Below are positions 25,707-33,546 of a stretch of 64,000 nucleotides of DNA, one piece after another (positions within the stretch are counted from its first letter, which is position 1; the number at the start of each line of letters is the position of its first letter). Origin of the DNA: Pseudomonas azerbaijanoccidentalis. GTDB taxonomy: Bacteria > Pseudomonadota > Gammaproteobacteria > Pseudomonadales > Pseudomonadaceae. The DNA is taken from NCBI RefSeq assembly GCF_019145495.1, contig NZ_JAHSTU010000006.1:186001-250000 (forward strand). The letters run 5' to 3'. A program made the position numbers and the translations under genes. Under the pieces are notes generated by a model, which did not search any database, was not told where the DNA came from, and saw only the letters and a program-made list of their open reading frames with translations.

Positions 25707-26921
25707 TCAGAGCTGGCCGTCGCGATCGCGGAAGCCCAGCAGATACAGCACACCATCCAGCCCCAGGGTGGAAATCGCCTGCTTCGCCGACTGTTTAACC
25801 AGCGGCTTGGCACGGAACGCCACGCCCAACCCGGCAATTGCCAGCATCGGCAAGTCATTCGCGCCGTCGCCGACCGCAATGGTCTGCTCCAGACGCAAAC
25901 CTTCCTTGTGCGCCAACTCTTTCAGCAGATCCGCTTTGCGCTGCGCGTCGACAATCGGCTCGATGGCCACGCCAGTCACCTTGCCGTCGACCACTTCCAG
26001 TTCGTTGGCGAACACGTAATCGATACCGAGCTTGGCCTGCAATTGCTTGGCGAAGTAGGTGAAGCCACCCGACAGAATGGCGGTCTTGTAACCCAAGCGC
26101 TTGAGTTCGGCGAACAGGGTTTCAGCGCCTTCGGTCAAGCGCAGCGAAGCGCCGATGGAATCCAGTACGCCGACATCCAGACCTTTAAGCAACGCCAGGC
26201 GCTCTTTGAAGCTGGCGCGGAAATCCAGTTCACCGGCCATCGCCCGCTCGGTGATTTCCGAAACCTTGTCACCCACGCCGGCGGCCTTGGCCAGTTCGTC
26301 GATCACCTCGGCTTCGATCAGGGTCGAGTCCATGTCGAACACCGCCAGACGACGGTTACGACGGAACAGCGAATCTTCCTGGAAGGCGATATCGACGTTC
26401 AGCTCCTGAGCAACGCTGAGAAATTCGGCACGCAGCGCCTGCGGATCAGCCGCTTCGCCACGCACGGAAAACTCGATGCATCCCTTGCCTTTATCAGCCG
26501 GGGTATCCAGCGGCATGCGCCCGGACAGACGATCGATGTGGTCGATGTTCAGGCCATACTTGGCGGTGATCGAACTCACGGCCTGCAATTGCCCGGCGGT
26601 CACCTTGCGGGTCAGCAACGTCACGATGTGGCGCTTTTTGCCCTGGTTGCCCACCCACTGCTGGTAATCCTGTTCGGACACCGGCGTGAAACGCACCTGT
26701 TGATCCAGTTCATAGCCTTTGAACAGGATATCCTTGAGCACGGACTTGCCTTGCTCGGTGTCGGGAATTTCAACCAGGATGCCGAACGACAGCGTGTCGT
26801 GGATCACCGCCTGACCGATGTCGAGAATGTTCACACCACCCTGGGCCAGAACGCCGGTAATGGCCGCAGTCAGACCCGGACGGTCGACTCCCGTGATGTT
26901 TATCAGGACGATTTCGCGCAA
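25707..26921 (-). CDS. serB: Phosphoserine phosphatase SerB
   Basis: SerB removes phosphate from phosphoserine in the last step of serine synthesis. The product is 404 aa, the long form with N-terminal regulatory regions: an ACT domain (about 1-80, INITGVDRPGLTAAITGVLA) and a second ACT-like segment (about 98-180). The HAD phosphatase follows, with nucleophile motif FDMDSTLIEAEV (Asp196), SGGFTYFA and GDGANDLPML. The start is TTG at 26921 with a G-rich site six bases upstream. It is divergent from the SMP-family gene, the same pairing as serB/smp in E. coli. Confidence 0.97.
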   Translation of the reverse strand: MREIVLINITGVDRPGLTAAITGVLAQGGVNILDIGQAVIHDTLSFGILVEIPDTEQGKSVLKDILFKGYELDQQVRFTPVSEQDYQQWVGNQGKKRHIVTLLTRKVTAGQLQAVSSITAKYGLNIDHIDRLSGRMPLDTPADKGKGCIEFSVRGEAADPQALRAEFLSVAQELNVDIAFQEDSLFRRNRRLAVFDMDSTLIEAEVIDELAKAAGVGDKVSEITERAMAGELDFRASFKERLALLKGLDVGVLDSIGASLRLTEGAETLFAELKRLGYKTAILSGGFTYFAKQLQAKLGIDYVFANELEVVDGKVTGVAIEPIVDAQRKADLLKELAHKEGLRLEQTIAVGDGANDLPMLAIAGLGVAFRAKPLVKQSAKQAISTLGLDGVLYLLGFRDRDGQL

Positions 26922-26992
26922 GGCGCACCCCCGCAGGTGGAAAAAAACCGCATTCTACCCACTTTCAGTGACCATCGGGCACCGTGAGCGCT

Positions 26993-27020
26993 TTGACGGT
27001 CTAGGGCCTGTCGCTATACT
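26993..27020 (+). promoter_or_regulatory. Sigma-70-type promoter upstream of the SMP-family gene
   Basis: TTGACG (26993-26998), a 16-base spacer and TATACT (27015-27020), close to consensus. It ends 36 bases before the GTG start at 27057 and lies in the serB / SMP divergent region. Confidence 0.7.
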
Positions 27021-27056
27021 GCGCGTCAACTTCACGGACAAAAGAGCCGAGCTCAA

Positions 27057-28577
27057 GTGAACCGGCCCACGCCAGTAAAAACCGATAACTTCTTCCTGCT
27101 GATCTTCCGGGCACTGCGTCACCGCCGTGTACCGATTGCATTACGCATCGCCAGCCATAACGTGATCCTGGTCGCTCTGGCCCTGGTGATCTACGCCTGC
27201 GTGATGGGTTTGCAGTTCAAGCAGGCCATGCACGAGCAGGCCGATGCGCTGGGCGAAAGCCTGACCACGCAGACCGCCACCTCGGCCACCGAGCTGTTGG
27301 TGTCCAATGACATCCTCAGCCTCAACGTGCTGCTCAACAACCTGACCAAAAACAAGCTGGTGGCGCACGCCGCCATCTACAGCATGGATAACCGCATCCT
27401 TGCCGAAGCCGGTCAGCGCCCCAAACACGGCCTGCTGGGCGAAGCCGAGGGCATCTACCAGAGCAAGATCACGTTTCAGGACGTGACCGCCGGGCAGCTG
27501 CGCATCAGCCTGGACATGGACCAGTTCCAGCAACCGATGACCATCAGCCTGCAAAGCATGGGCATCCTGAGCGCGATCCTGCTGGCCTTGTCCCTGGCCT
27601 TGAGCCTGCGCCTGGGCCGGCACATCTCCACGCCGCTCATGCAATTGCGCGTGTGGTTGCGCAACATTGATGAATACACCCCGGCCACCGAACGTCAGGA
27701 CGAGATCGGTGACCTGGCGCGTCAGCTGCACGCCAATTTCGCCCCCGAGCCCGCCGAACCGGAACCGGTGCCGGAACCCGAGCTCGATGACAGTGATTAC
27801 GACGATGCCGAGCCCGGCTTCGAAGTACGCAACCTGCGCGATCCAAGTTTCGATGAAAGTCGCCCGATGGCGGCGATGAAGGCGGCACCGCGACGCGTTG
27901 TCAGCACGGTCGAAGACGAAGACGACGATGATGCGTTTGCCGACTTGCTCGATGAGGCAGACAGCGAAGCCAAACCGATAGCCCGCCCTGTGCCTTCGAA
28001 TGTGCCGCAGCACAGCGCCGTGCTGGCCGTACAGTTGGGTTCTCAGGAGCAGCTGCGTCGTTTACCGCGCACACGCCTGGAAGAACTGCTCAAGCGTTAC
28101 CGTGACTGCCTCGACCAGGCTGCTTCGCTCTACCAGAGTGAACTGCACACGCTGAACGACGGCAGTACGCTGATGCTGTTCCATACCGAAGACAGCGGCG
28201 ACGACTATCTGACCAATGCCATCTGCTGCGGCGAGTTGCTGCGTGCGCTGGGCCATCAGTTGCAGATCGAAGTCGCCGACAGCGGCATTACCCTGCAATT
28301 GCAGTTGGGCCTGACGTTGGGTGATGAGCTGTTCGGCCTGAGCCAGATCGATCTGCTGCTGACCGATAGTGCTCAGGACGCCCTGGCCCTGTCGCAACAC
28401 AGCCGCAACCTGCTGCTGGTGGAGCGCAAGATCAGCGACGACGCGCTCATCCGTCAACGCGCACGGATCCGCCCGATTGCCAGCCCTGAAGGGGCTTGCT
28501 GCGTAGAACGGCTGATGGAGCCTTATCCGTCGATGCTCGAACGGCAACTGGCGCGGATGCATGAGCGCCGGGCGTAA
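27057..28577 (+). CDS. SMP-family membrane protein with acidic linker and cyclase-like C-terminal region
   Basis: A 506-aa inner-membrane protein. Two helices (about 33-52, VILVALALVIYACVMGLQF, and about 165-190) flank a periplasmic sensor-like segment. This matches the SMP_2 family represented by E. coli Smp, which is also divergent from serB. A HAMP-like stretch follows (RLGRHISTPLMQLRVWL), then a Glu/Asp-rich linker (about 225-310, PEPAEPEPVPEPELDDSDYD). The C-terminal 190 residues resemble a degenerate nucleotide-cyclase fold, which is inference. The start is GTG, supported by a strong promoter upstream and a clear terminator after the stop. The function is unknown. Confidence 0.85.
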   Translation: MNRPTPVKTDNFFLLIFRALRHRRVPIALRIASHNVILVALALVIYACVMGLQFKQAMHEQADALGESLTTQTATSATELLVSNDILSLNVLLNNLTKNKLVAHAAIYSMDNRILAEAGQRPKHGLLGEAEGIYQSKITFQDVTAGQLRISLDMDQFQQPMTISLQSMGILSAILLALSLALSLRLGRHISTPLMQLRVWLRNIDEYTPATERQDEIGDLARQLHANFAPEPAEPEPVPEPELDDSDYDDAEPGFEVRNLRDPSFDESRPMAAMKAAPRRVVSTVEDEDDDDAFADLLDEADSEAKPIARPVPSNVPQHSAVLAVQLGSQEQLRRLPRTRLEELLKRYRDCLDQAASLYQSELHTLNDGSTLMLFHTEDSGDDYLTNAICCGELLRALGHQLQIEVADSGITLQLQLGLTLGDELFGLSQIDLLLTDSAQDALALSQHSRNLLLVERKISDDALIRQRARIRPIASPEGACCVERLMEPYPSMLERQLARMHERRA

Positions 28578-28599
28578 GCCTTAAGCCCGGTTGCGAAGA

Positions 28600-28634
28600 A
28601 GCCCGCAGACGAGTGATCGTCTGCGGGCTTTTTT
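28600..28634 (+). terminator. Rho-independent terminator
   Basis: A perfect 13-bp stem (AGCCCGCAGACGA with TCGTCTGCGGGCT), GTGA loop and a run of T, 23 bases after the SMP-family gene stop. Confidence 0.95.
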
Positions 28635-28652
28635 ATTGCCTGTACTGCCGCA

Positions 28653-28785
28653 ATCGCTGGCAAGCCAGCTCCCACAGTGATTGGTGTCGTACATACAATC
28701 TGCGCTCAACAGCTCCCACATTGATTGATGTCGTACACACGATCTGCGTTCTACGGATACCCCTGTGGGCTGGCTTGCCAGCGAT
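28653..28785. repeat. REP pair (family B) with an internal 44-bp tandem duplication
   Basis: Inverted REP arms (CGCTGGCAAGCCAGCTCCCACA at the left, its imperfect reverse complement ending CTTGCCAGCG at the right) enclose two diverged copies of a 44-bp unit starting CAGCTCCCACA at 28666 and 28710. Each copy contains a GTCGTACAyAC core. The remainder of 28578-28870 holds only two terminators. Confidence 0.8.
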
Positions 28786-28828
28786 GAGGCATCAGCCGCA
28801 CTGGACGTCTCCAATCAGCAGAAACAAC

Positions 28829-28852
28829 AAAGCCCGCGCAAGGCGGGCTTTG
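28829..28852 (-). terminator. Terminator of the PqiC-type lipoprotein gene
   Basis: Stem AAAGCCCGC / GCGGGCTTT around a GCAAG loop, 19 bases beyond the stop at 28871; on the minus strand it is followed by TTTGTTG. Confidence 0.8.
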
Positions 28853-28870
28853 GTTTGACTCGATCCAGCC

Positions 28871-29584
28871 TTAGAAGCGGAACACTTCCATATCGGTACG
28901 AATCGGTGAAGCCATTGGAATCTTCGGCTGCTTTTCCGCTTCCGCCGCAGGCGCCACAGGTTTAGCTGCCGGTTTCTTTGGCGCTTCGGCGATCGGTGGC
29001 TGGTTGGCCAGCGGCTTGAGCGCGGTCGACAGCTGTTCAGCCAGCTTCTGCAACAACACACCCTGAGCCTGAACCTGCGCCGCGGTGGTGCCGGCGTGCA
29101 GTTCCTGCAGGTGGATGATGCGGTTGTCGCGGACTTGCCCACGGCGGTCAATCAGACGCCATTGCGCATCGAGGATCGCCGGCTGCTTTTCACCCGAATC
29201 CAGACGGGTGATGGTCAACAACACCTGAACATCCGGGGTGAAACCCACGGTTGCCGGCGCCAATACCACGCGCTGGCTGTCCAGATGACCGGCGACCTGA
29301 CGCAACAACAGCTGGTCGATGTCGGAAGACAGGCTGCCGGCCCAACGACCATCGGTCGCCGCTTGCAGGCTGCCATCGGGTTGACGCTGCAGCAGGGTTT
29401 CGCGTTGCAGATAGTCGGCAACGGTCACCGGGCCCAGCAATACCGCCATGCCCGCGCTTTGCGCAGGCTGAACCGGACTTCCGCTGTCCAGTTGATACAG
29501 CGACACCGGCTGGTGAACGCTGCAACCCGCCAGGCCAAGAACGCCGGCGAGCATCAAAATAAAAGGAAGGCGCAGAGCAGTCAT
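28871..29584 (-). CDS. PqiC/ABC-transport auxiliary (DUF330) lipoprotein
   Basis: A 237-aa outer-membrane lipoprotein. The signal peptide ends in lipobox LAGC (Cys21), followed by the ABC_trans_aux fold (SVHQPVSLYQLDSG, LLGPVTVADYLQRETLLQ, RWAGSLSSDIDQLL), and a Lys/Ala/Pro-rich tail from about 195. In E. coli PqiC works with the PqiA/PqiB lipid-transport bridge. No pqiA or pqiB partner lies here, so its partner is encoded elsewhere or it acts alone. It is a single gene with its own terminator, downstream of but not tightly joined to parC (177-nt gap). Confidence 0.88.
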   Translation of the reverse strand: MTALRLPFILMLAGVLGLAGCSVHQPVSLYQLDSGSPVQPAQSAGMAVLLGPVTVADYLQRETLLQRQPDGSLQAATDGRWAGSLSSDIDQLLLRQVAGHLDSQRVVLAPATVGFTPDVQVLLTITRLDSGEKQPAILDAQWRLIDRRGQVRDNRIIHLQELHAGTTAAQVQAQGVLLQKLAEQLSTALKPLANQPPIAEAPKKPAAKPVAPAAEAEKQPKIPMASPIRTDMEVFRF

Positions 29585-29718
29585 CGTCCCATCCAGGTGA
29601 TTGCCACAAGGCTAATCACAGTGAAAATACTCAATAAATATGAAGAACGCTCGGCCACGCCGGCGCTTGAAAGGCCATATCATCCGTGAATATGCGTTCC
29701 GACTCCAGCGCCAAAGCG

Positions 29719-29746
29719 TCGATCTACGCGTTAAATCGTAGATCGA
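29719..29746 (-). terminator. Possible hairpin after parC
   Basis: A perfect 10-bp inverted repeat, TCGATCTACG / CGTAGATCGA, with an 8-base loop, 15 bases beyond the parC stop. It has no T-run, so its role as a terminator is uncertain. Confidence 0.35.
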
Positions 29747-29760
29747 GGCCTCTAGGACGC

Positions 29761-32028
29761 TTAATTGAGGTTTTCGACGAGCAGCGCATCTACCCTCTGG
29801 AAGCCACGTGGCAGTTTGTTACCACGACGCCCACGCTCACCCTTATAGTGTTCGAGGTCGTCCGCTTTCAGTGACAAGGTACGTTTTCCGGCCTGCAGCA
29901 CCAAAGTGGCACCCTCCGGAATGACGGCGATGTCCGTAACATACTCTTCGCGACTGGCCACACGCTCACCGGAAATCCCGATGATCTTGTTGCCTTTGCC
30001 CTTACCTAATTGTGGCAGATCGCTGATTTTGAAGATCAGCAGCCGACCTTCGGTGGTCACAGACGCCAACCAGTTATGTTCACGATCGGCGACAGGCCGC
30101 GGCAGGATCACCTTGGCGTTGTTCGGCAGGCTCAACAGCGCCTTGCCCGCCTTGTTCTTGGCCTGCAGGTCTTCACCCTTGACCACGAAACCGTAACCGG
30201 CGTCGGACGCGATCACGTACAGCGCGTCGTCTTCGGGCATCAGCACGCATTCGAAGGTCGCGCCCGGCGGTGGCGTCAGACGACCGGTCAGCGGTTCGCC
30301 CTGGCCACGGGCCGACGGCAACGTATGCGCGGCCACCGAATAACTGCGCCCGGTGGAGTCGATAAACACGGCGAACTGGTTAGAGCGCCCGGCCGCCAAG
30401 GCTTTGAAACCGTCGCCAGCCTTGTAGGAAAGGCCGGTGGCGTCGATTTCATGCCCTTTGGCGGAGCGTATCCAACCTTTCTCCGACAGCACGACCGTCA
30501 CTTTTTCGTTCGGCAACAGGTCGTGTTCGGTCAAGGCCTTGGCTTCAGTACGCTCGACGATTGGCGAACGACGGTCATCGCCGTAAGTTTCAGCGTCTTT
30601 GATCAGCTCGGTGCGCACCAGTTTCTTCAGCTTGGCTTCGCTGCTGAGCAGGGCTTGCAGCTTGGCTTGTTCCTTGAGCAATTCATCCTGCTCGGCGCGC
30701 AGCTTCATTTCTTCAAGTCGCGCCAACTGACGCAGACGGGTGTCGAGAATGTAGTCGGCCTGTATTTCGCTCAGGGCGAAACGCTCGATCAGCGCGGCTT
30801 TCGGATGTTCCTCGGTGCGGATGATGTGAATCACTTCATCCAGGTTGAGGTAAGCGATCAACAAGCCATCCAACAGGTGCAGACGACGCTCGACTTTATC
30901 GAGGCGGAATTGCAGACGGCGACGAACGGTCTGTACCCGGAACTCCAACCACTCGACCAGCAAGGCGCGCAGGTTTTTCAGCTGCGGCTTACCGTCCAGA
31001 CCGATGATATTGACGTTGACCCGATAGCTCGATTCCAGCTCGGTGCTGGCGAACAGATGCTGCATCAACGCATCGTGGTCAAAGTTTTTCCGCGCACCTG
31101 GAATGATCACGATCCGGCACGGGTTCTCGTGGTCCGACTCGTCACGCAAGTCAGCGATCTGCGGCGCCTTGGACGGCTTGGCCTGCATCATGGCCGCAAT
31201 CTGTTCCAGCACCTTGGCGCCCGACACTTGATGCGGCAGCGCGGTGACGATGATGTCGCCGTCTTCGATGTGATAAACGGCGCGCATGCGCACCGAGCCC
31301 TTGCCGGTTTCATACATTTTCAGCAGGTCGGCGCGCGGCGTGATGATTTCCGCTTCGGTCGGGTAATCCGGGCCTTGAATGTGTTCGCAGAGCTGTTCGA
31401 CCGTGGCTTTGGGTTCATCGAGCAAACGCACGCAGGCACTGGCGACTTCGCGCAGGTTGTGCGGCGGTACGTCGGTGGCCATGCCCACGGCAATGCCGGT
31501 GGTGCCATTGAGCAGGATGTTCGGCAAACGTGCCGGCAATACCAGCGGTTCGTCGAGGGTGCCGTCGAAGTTCGGGCCCCAATCCGCGGTGCCTTGGCCC
31601 AGTTCGCTGAGCAACACTTCGGAATAGCGCGACAACCGCGCTTCGGTGTAACGCATGGCGGCGAAGGATTTCGGATCATCCGGCGCACCCCAGTTACCCT
31701 GGCCGTCGACCAGCGTGTAGCGATAGCTGAACGGCTGGGCCATCAGGACCATGGCTTCGTAGCAGGCCGAGTCGCCGTGGGGGTGGAACTTGCCGAGCAC
31801 GTCACCGACGGTACGCGCCGATTTCTTGTGCTTGGAATCAGCGTCCAGCCCCAACTCGCTCATGGCGTAAATAATGCGCCGTTGCACGGGTTTCAGGCCG
31901 TCGCCGATATGCGGCAAGGCACGGTCCATGATCACGTACATGGAGTAGTTGAGGTAGGCATTTTCGGTGAAGTCAGCCAGCGATCGGCGTTCTACGCCAT
32001 CTAAGCTGTCTGCAAGGATGTCGCTCAT
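29761..32028 (-). CDS. parC: DNA topoisomerase IV subunit A
   Basis: ParC is the DNA-cutting subunit of topoisomerase IV, which decatenates sister chromosomes. The product is 755 aa. The breakage-reunion domain has the catalytic Tyr127 in FAAMRYTEARLS. The quinolone region reads KFHPHGDSACYEAM, with the wild-type Ser87 and Glu91. The C-terminal beta-pinwheel domain starts around 500. The ATG at 32028 (MSDILADSLDGVERR) is chosen over a longer frame overlapping the protease gene. It is the last gene of the parE-phytase-like-protease-parC run, seven bases after the protease stop. Confidence 0.98.
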   Translation of the reverse strand: MSDILADSLDGVERRSLADFTENAYLNYSMYVIMDRALPHIGDGLKPVQRRIIYAMSELGLDADSKHKKSARTVGDVLGKFHPHGDSACYEAMVLMAQPFSYRYTLVDGQGNWGAPDDPKSFAAMRYTEARLSRYSEVLLSELGQGTADWGPNFDGTLDEPLVLPARLPNILLNGTTGIAVGMATDVPPHNLREVASACVRLLDEPKATVEQLCEHIQGPDYPTEAEIITPRADLLKMYETGKGSVRMRAVYHIEDGDIIVTALPHQVSGAKVLEQIAAMMQAKPSKAPQIADLRDESDHENPCRIVIIPGARKNFDHDALMQHLFASTELESSYRVNVNIIGLDGKPQLKNLRALLVEWLEFRVQTVRRRLQFRLDKVERRLHLLDGLLIAYLNLDEVIHIIRTEEHPKAALIERFALSEIQADYILDTRLRQLARLEEMKLRAEQDELLKEQAKLQALLSSEAKLKKLVRTELIKDAETYGDDRRSPIVERTEAKALTEHDLLPNEKVTVVLSEKGWIRSAKGHEIDATGLSYKAGDGFKALAAGRSNQFAVFIDSTGRSYSVAAHTLPSARGQGEPLTGRLTPPPGATFECVLMPEDDALYVIASDAGYGFVVKGEDLQAKNKAGKALLSLPNNAKVILPRPVADREHNWLASVTTEGRLLIFKISDLPQLGKGKGNKIIGISGERVASREEYVTDIAVIPEGATLVLQAGKRTLSLKADDLEHYKGERGRRGNKLPRGFQRVDALLVENLN

Positions 32029-32035
32029 GCGGGCC

Positions 32036-32560
32036 TCATCGGTTCGTTGTCTGGCGCAGCAGCATGGTGCCACCGCGCTGGGTAAATTCAAGTTTGTTCA
32101 GTGCGCTCATGCCGAGCAGCACTTGGTCGCCATGCAGGCCGGGCGCCACCAGTGCGCGGACATCCCGCAGCACGATGTCGCCCAGTTGCAGGCGTTCAAT
32201 ACGGGTGCGATAGCCCTGGCTCAGGCCATTGGCCGTGCTCAGGGTCACACCGAAACCCTCTTCGAGCTTCAAGCGCCTGGCCAACTCGGCCGGGATCGCC
32301 ACATCGGTCGCTCCGGTATCGAGCATGAAATCCACCGGCTGGCCATTGATATGGCCGCTGGCGACGAAATGCCCCTGGGCGTTGCTCGCCAGTTTCACTT
32401 CGATAAACCCATCACCCTGCTGTGAGCTCACCACCACATTCGGGTTTTGCTGACGCTCTTCCCACTGCCCGAAAAACCGCGTCGCCAGAAACAGCGCCGC
32501 GCACCAGGCCAGCACCATCAACACCCGACCGGCGCGTTTGCCTGGGGTTTGCTGGCTCAC
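32036..32560 (-). CDS. Retropepsin-like aspartic protease, membrane anchored
   Basis: A 174-aa protein with one N-terminal membrane helix (about 12-30, VLMVLAWCAALFLATRFF) and a periplasmic clan-AA aspartic protease domain. The active-site motif FMLDTGATDVAIP puts the catalytic Asp at 81, and the GMSALNKLEF end motif is typical. It belongs to the TIGR02281-like family, whose substrates are largely unknown. The ATG overlaps the phytase-like gene stop by four bases. It lies between parE and parC in a compact operon, although no link to topoisomerase is evident. Confidence 0.88.
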   Translation of the reverse strand: MSQQTPGKRAGRVLMVLAWCAALFLATRFFGQWEERQQNPNVVVSSQQGDGFIEVKLASNAQGHFVASGHINGQPVDFMLDTGATDVAIPAELARRLKLEEGFGVTLSTANGLSQGYRTRIERLQLGDIVLRDVRALVAPGLHGDQVLLGMSALNKLEFTQRGGTMLLRQTTNR

Positions 32561-33546
32561 GGCTTGGCGCTCCAGCCACCGTCAGGCGCGGCAAAGCGCC
32601 AGATGATCGGACGAACTTCGCCATCGGCGCGGGCTCCGGTGTTGTTGTCGATGCCGATCCAGGCACCGTCAGCGTCCACGACCAACGCCTCGGCGAGGCC
32701 ATAATCCTGTGGATAACGCCGGTTTTCCTGCAACGCCTCTTCGGCAAACGACCAGCAACGCTCGACTTTGGCGGTCACTGCGTCGCGGCGGCAGATCTCG
32801 AACGCATTGCGCTCCAGGGTAAACAGCTTGCCGTTGAACAGTGACAGATCGGCAAAGTCCCGAGGCATCGCACGGGCGTGTGGAAATTGTGCCGGTTGCA
32901 TTTCTTTCCCGGCTTCGCTCAGCAACACGCAACCGCCATCGCAGTCCCACACTGATTGCTTGCGCTTGATCAGCAGCAATCCGCGGCTCTCGCGCTCGGC
33001 GGCCAACCACAATTGGTCACCTTCAGGGTTGATCGCCAGGCCTTCGAACAGCGCATTGAAGCGCAACAACAGGCCACTGGCCCGCGCTTCGCGCACCATG
33101 AGCGGCGAAATCTTCAGCCAGGAGGTCGGCCCGGTTGGCGGTATTTGCAACACCGCCGCATGGGCTTCGCTGACCACGTAGCGATTGCCGGCGCTGTCGC
33201 AGGTGATGCCTTCGAAATCCAGGTTGCCGCCACGCACGTACGATGCTGCCCAGGCCCGCGAGCGCAGGCCCCAGGGCAATCCGCTATCCGGCACGTCAAG
33301 CACGCCGATACCCACGGCTTCGGCCTGCCAGATGCTGGCCCGGGTGTCGAGGCGGTAGATCTGATCGTCGTCGCGGTCGGAGACTGTCCACAGCTCCTTG
33401 CCGCATTGAGCCAGCCCGGACAGGTTGCCGCCGCGCATGCCATCGACGGCATGCTCGGACACCAAACGCAGTTGCGGCGTCGGCTCGGCAGACACCGTCA
33501 TCGAGGTCAGCAGCAACGCACACGCCAGGGCAAAGCCCAAGCGCAT
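32557..33546 (-). CDS. Secreted phytase-like/esterase-like beta-propeller protein
   Basis: A 329-aa exported protein with signal peptide GFALACALLLTSMTVSA. The mature part resembles the PF13449 phytase-like beta-propeller: GGNLSGLAQCGKELWTVSDRD, GNLDFEGITCDSAGNRYVVSE and LFEGLAINPEGDQLWLA are the recurrent blades with acidic metal-binding motifs. The enzymatic role is unproven in this family. Its ATG overlaps the parE stop by one base (TGATG) and its end overlaps the aspartic protease gene by four, so it is translated from the parE operon. Confidence 0.82.
   Translation of the reverse strand: MRLGFALACALLLTSMTVSAEPTPQLRLVSEHAVDGMRGGNLSGLAQCGKELWTVSDRDDDQIYRLDTRASIWQAEAVGIGVLDVPDSGLPWGLRSRAWAASYVRGGNLDFEGITCDSAGNRYVVSEAHAAVLQIPPTGPTSWLKISPLMVREARASGLLLRFNALFEGLAINPEGDQLWLAAERESRGLLLIKRKQSVWDCDGGCVLLSEAGKEMQPAQFPHARAMPRDFADLSLFNGKLFTLERNAFEICRRDAVTAKVERCWSFAEEALQENRRYPQDYGLAEALVVDADGAWIGIDNNTGARADGEVRPIIWRFAAPDGGWSAKP

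Noticed and set aside
28653..28785. Possible CRISPR-like array (two similar 44-bp units)
   Set aside because: There are only two diverged adjacent copies without spacers, enclosed by REP arms; no cas genes are present.
30010..32004. 664-aa plus-strand open frame
   Set aside because: It is the antisense shadow of parC with no recognisable motif.
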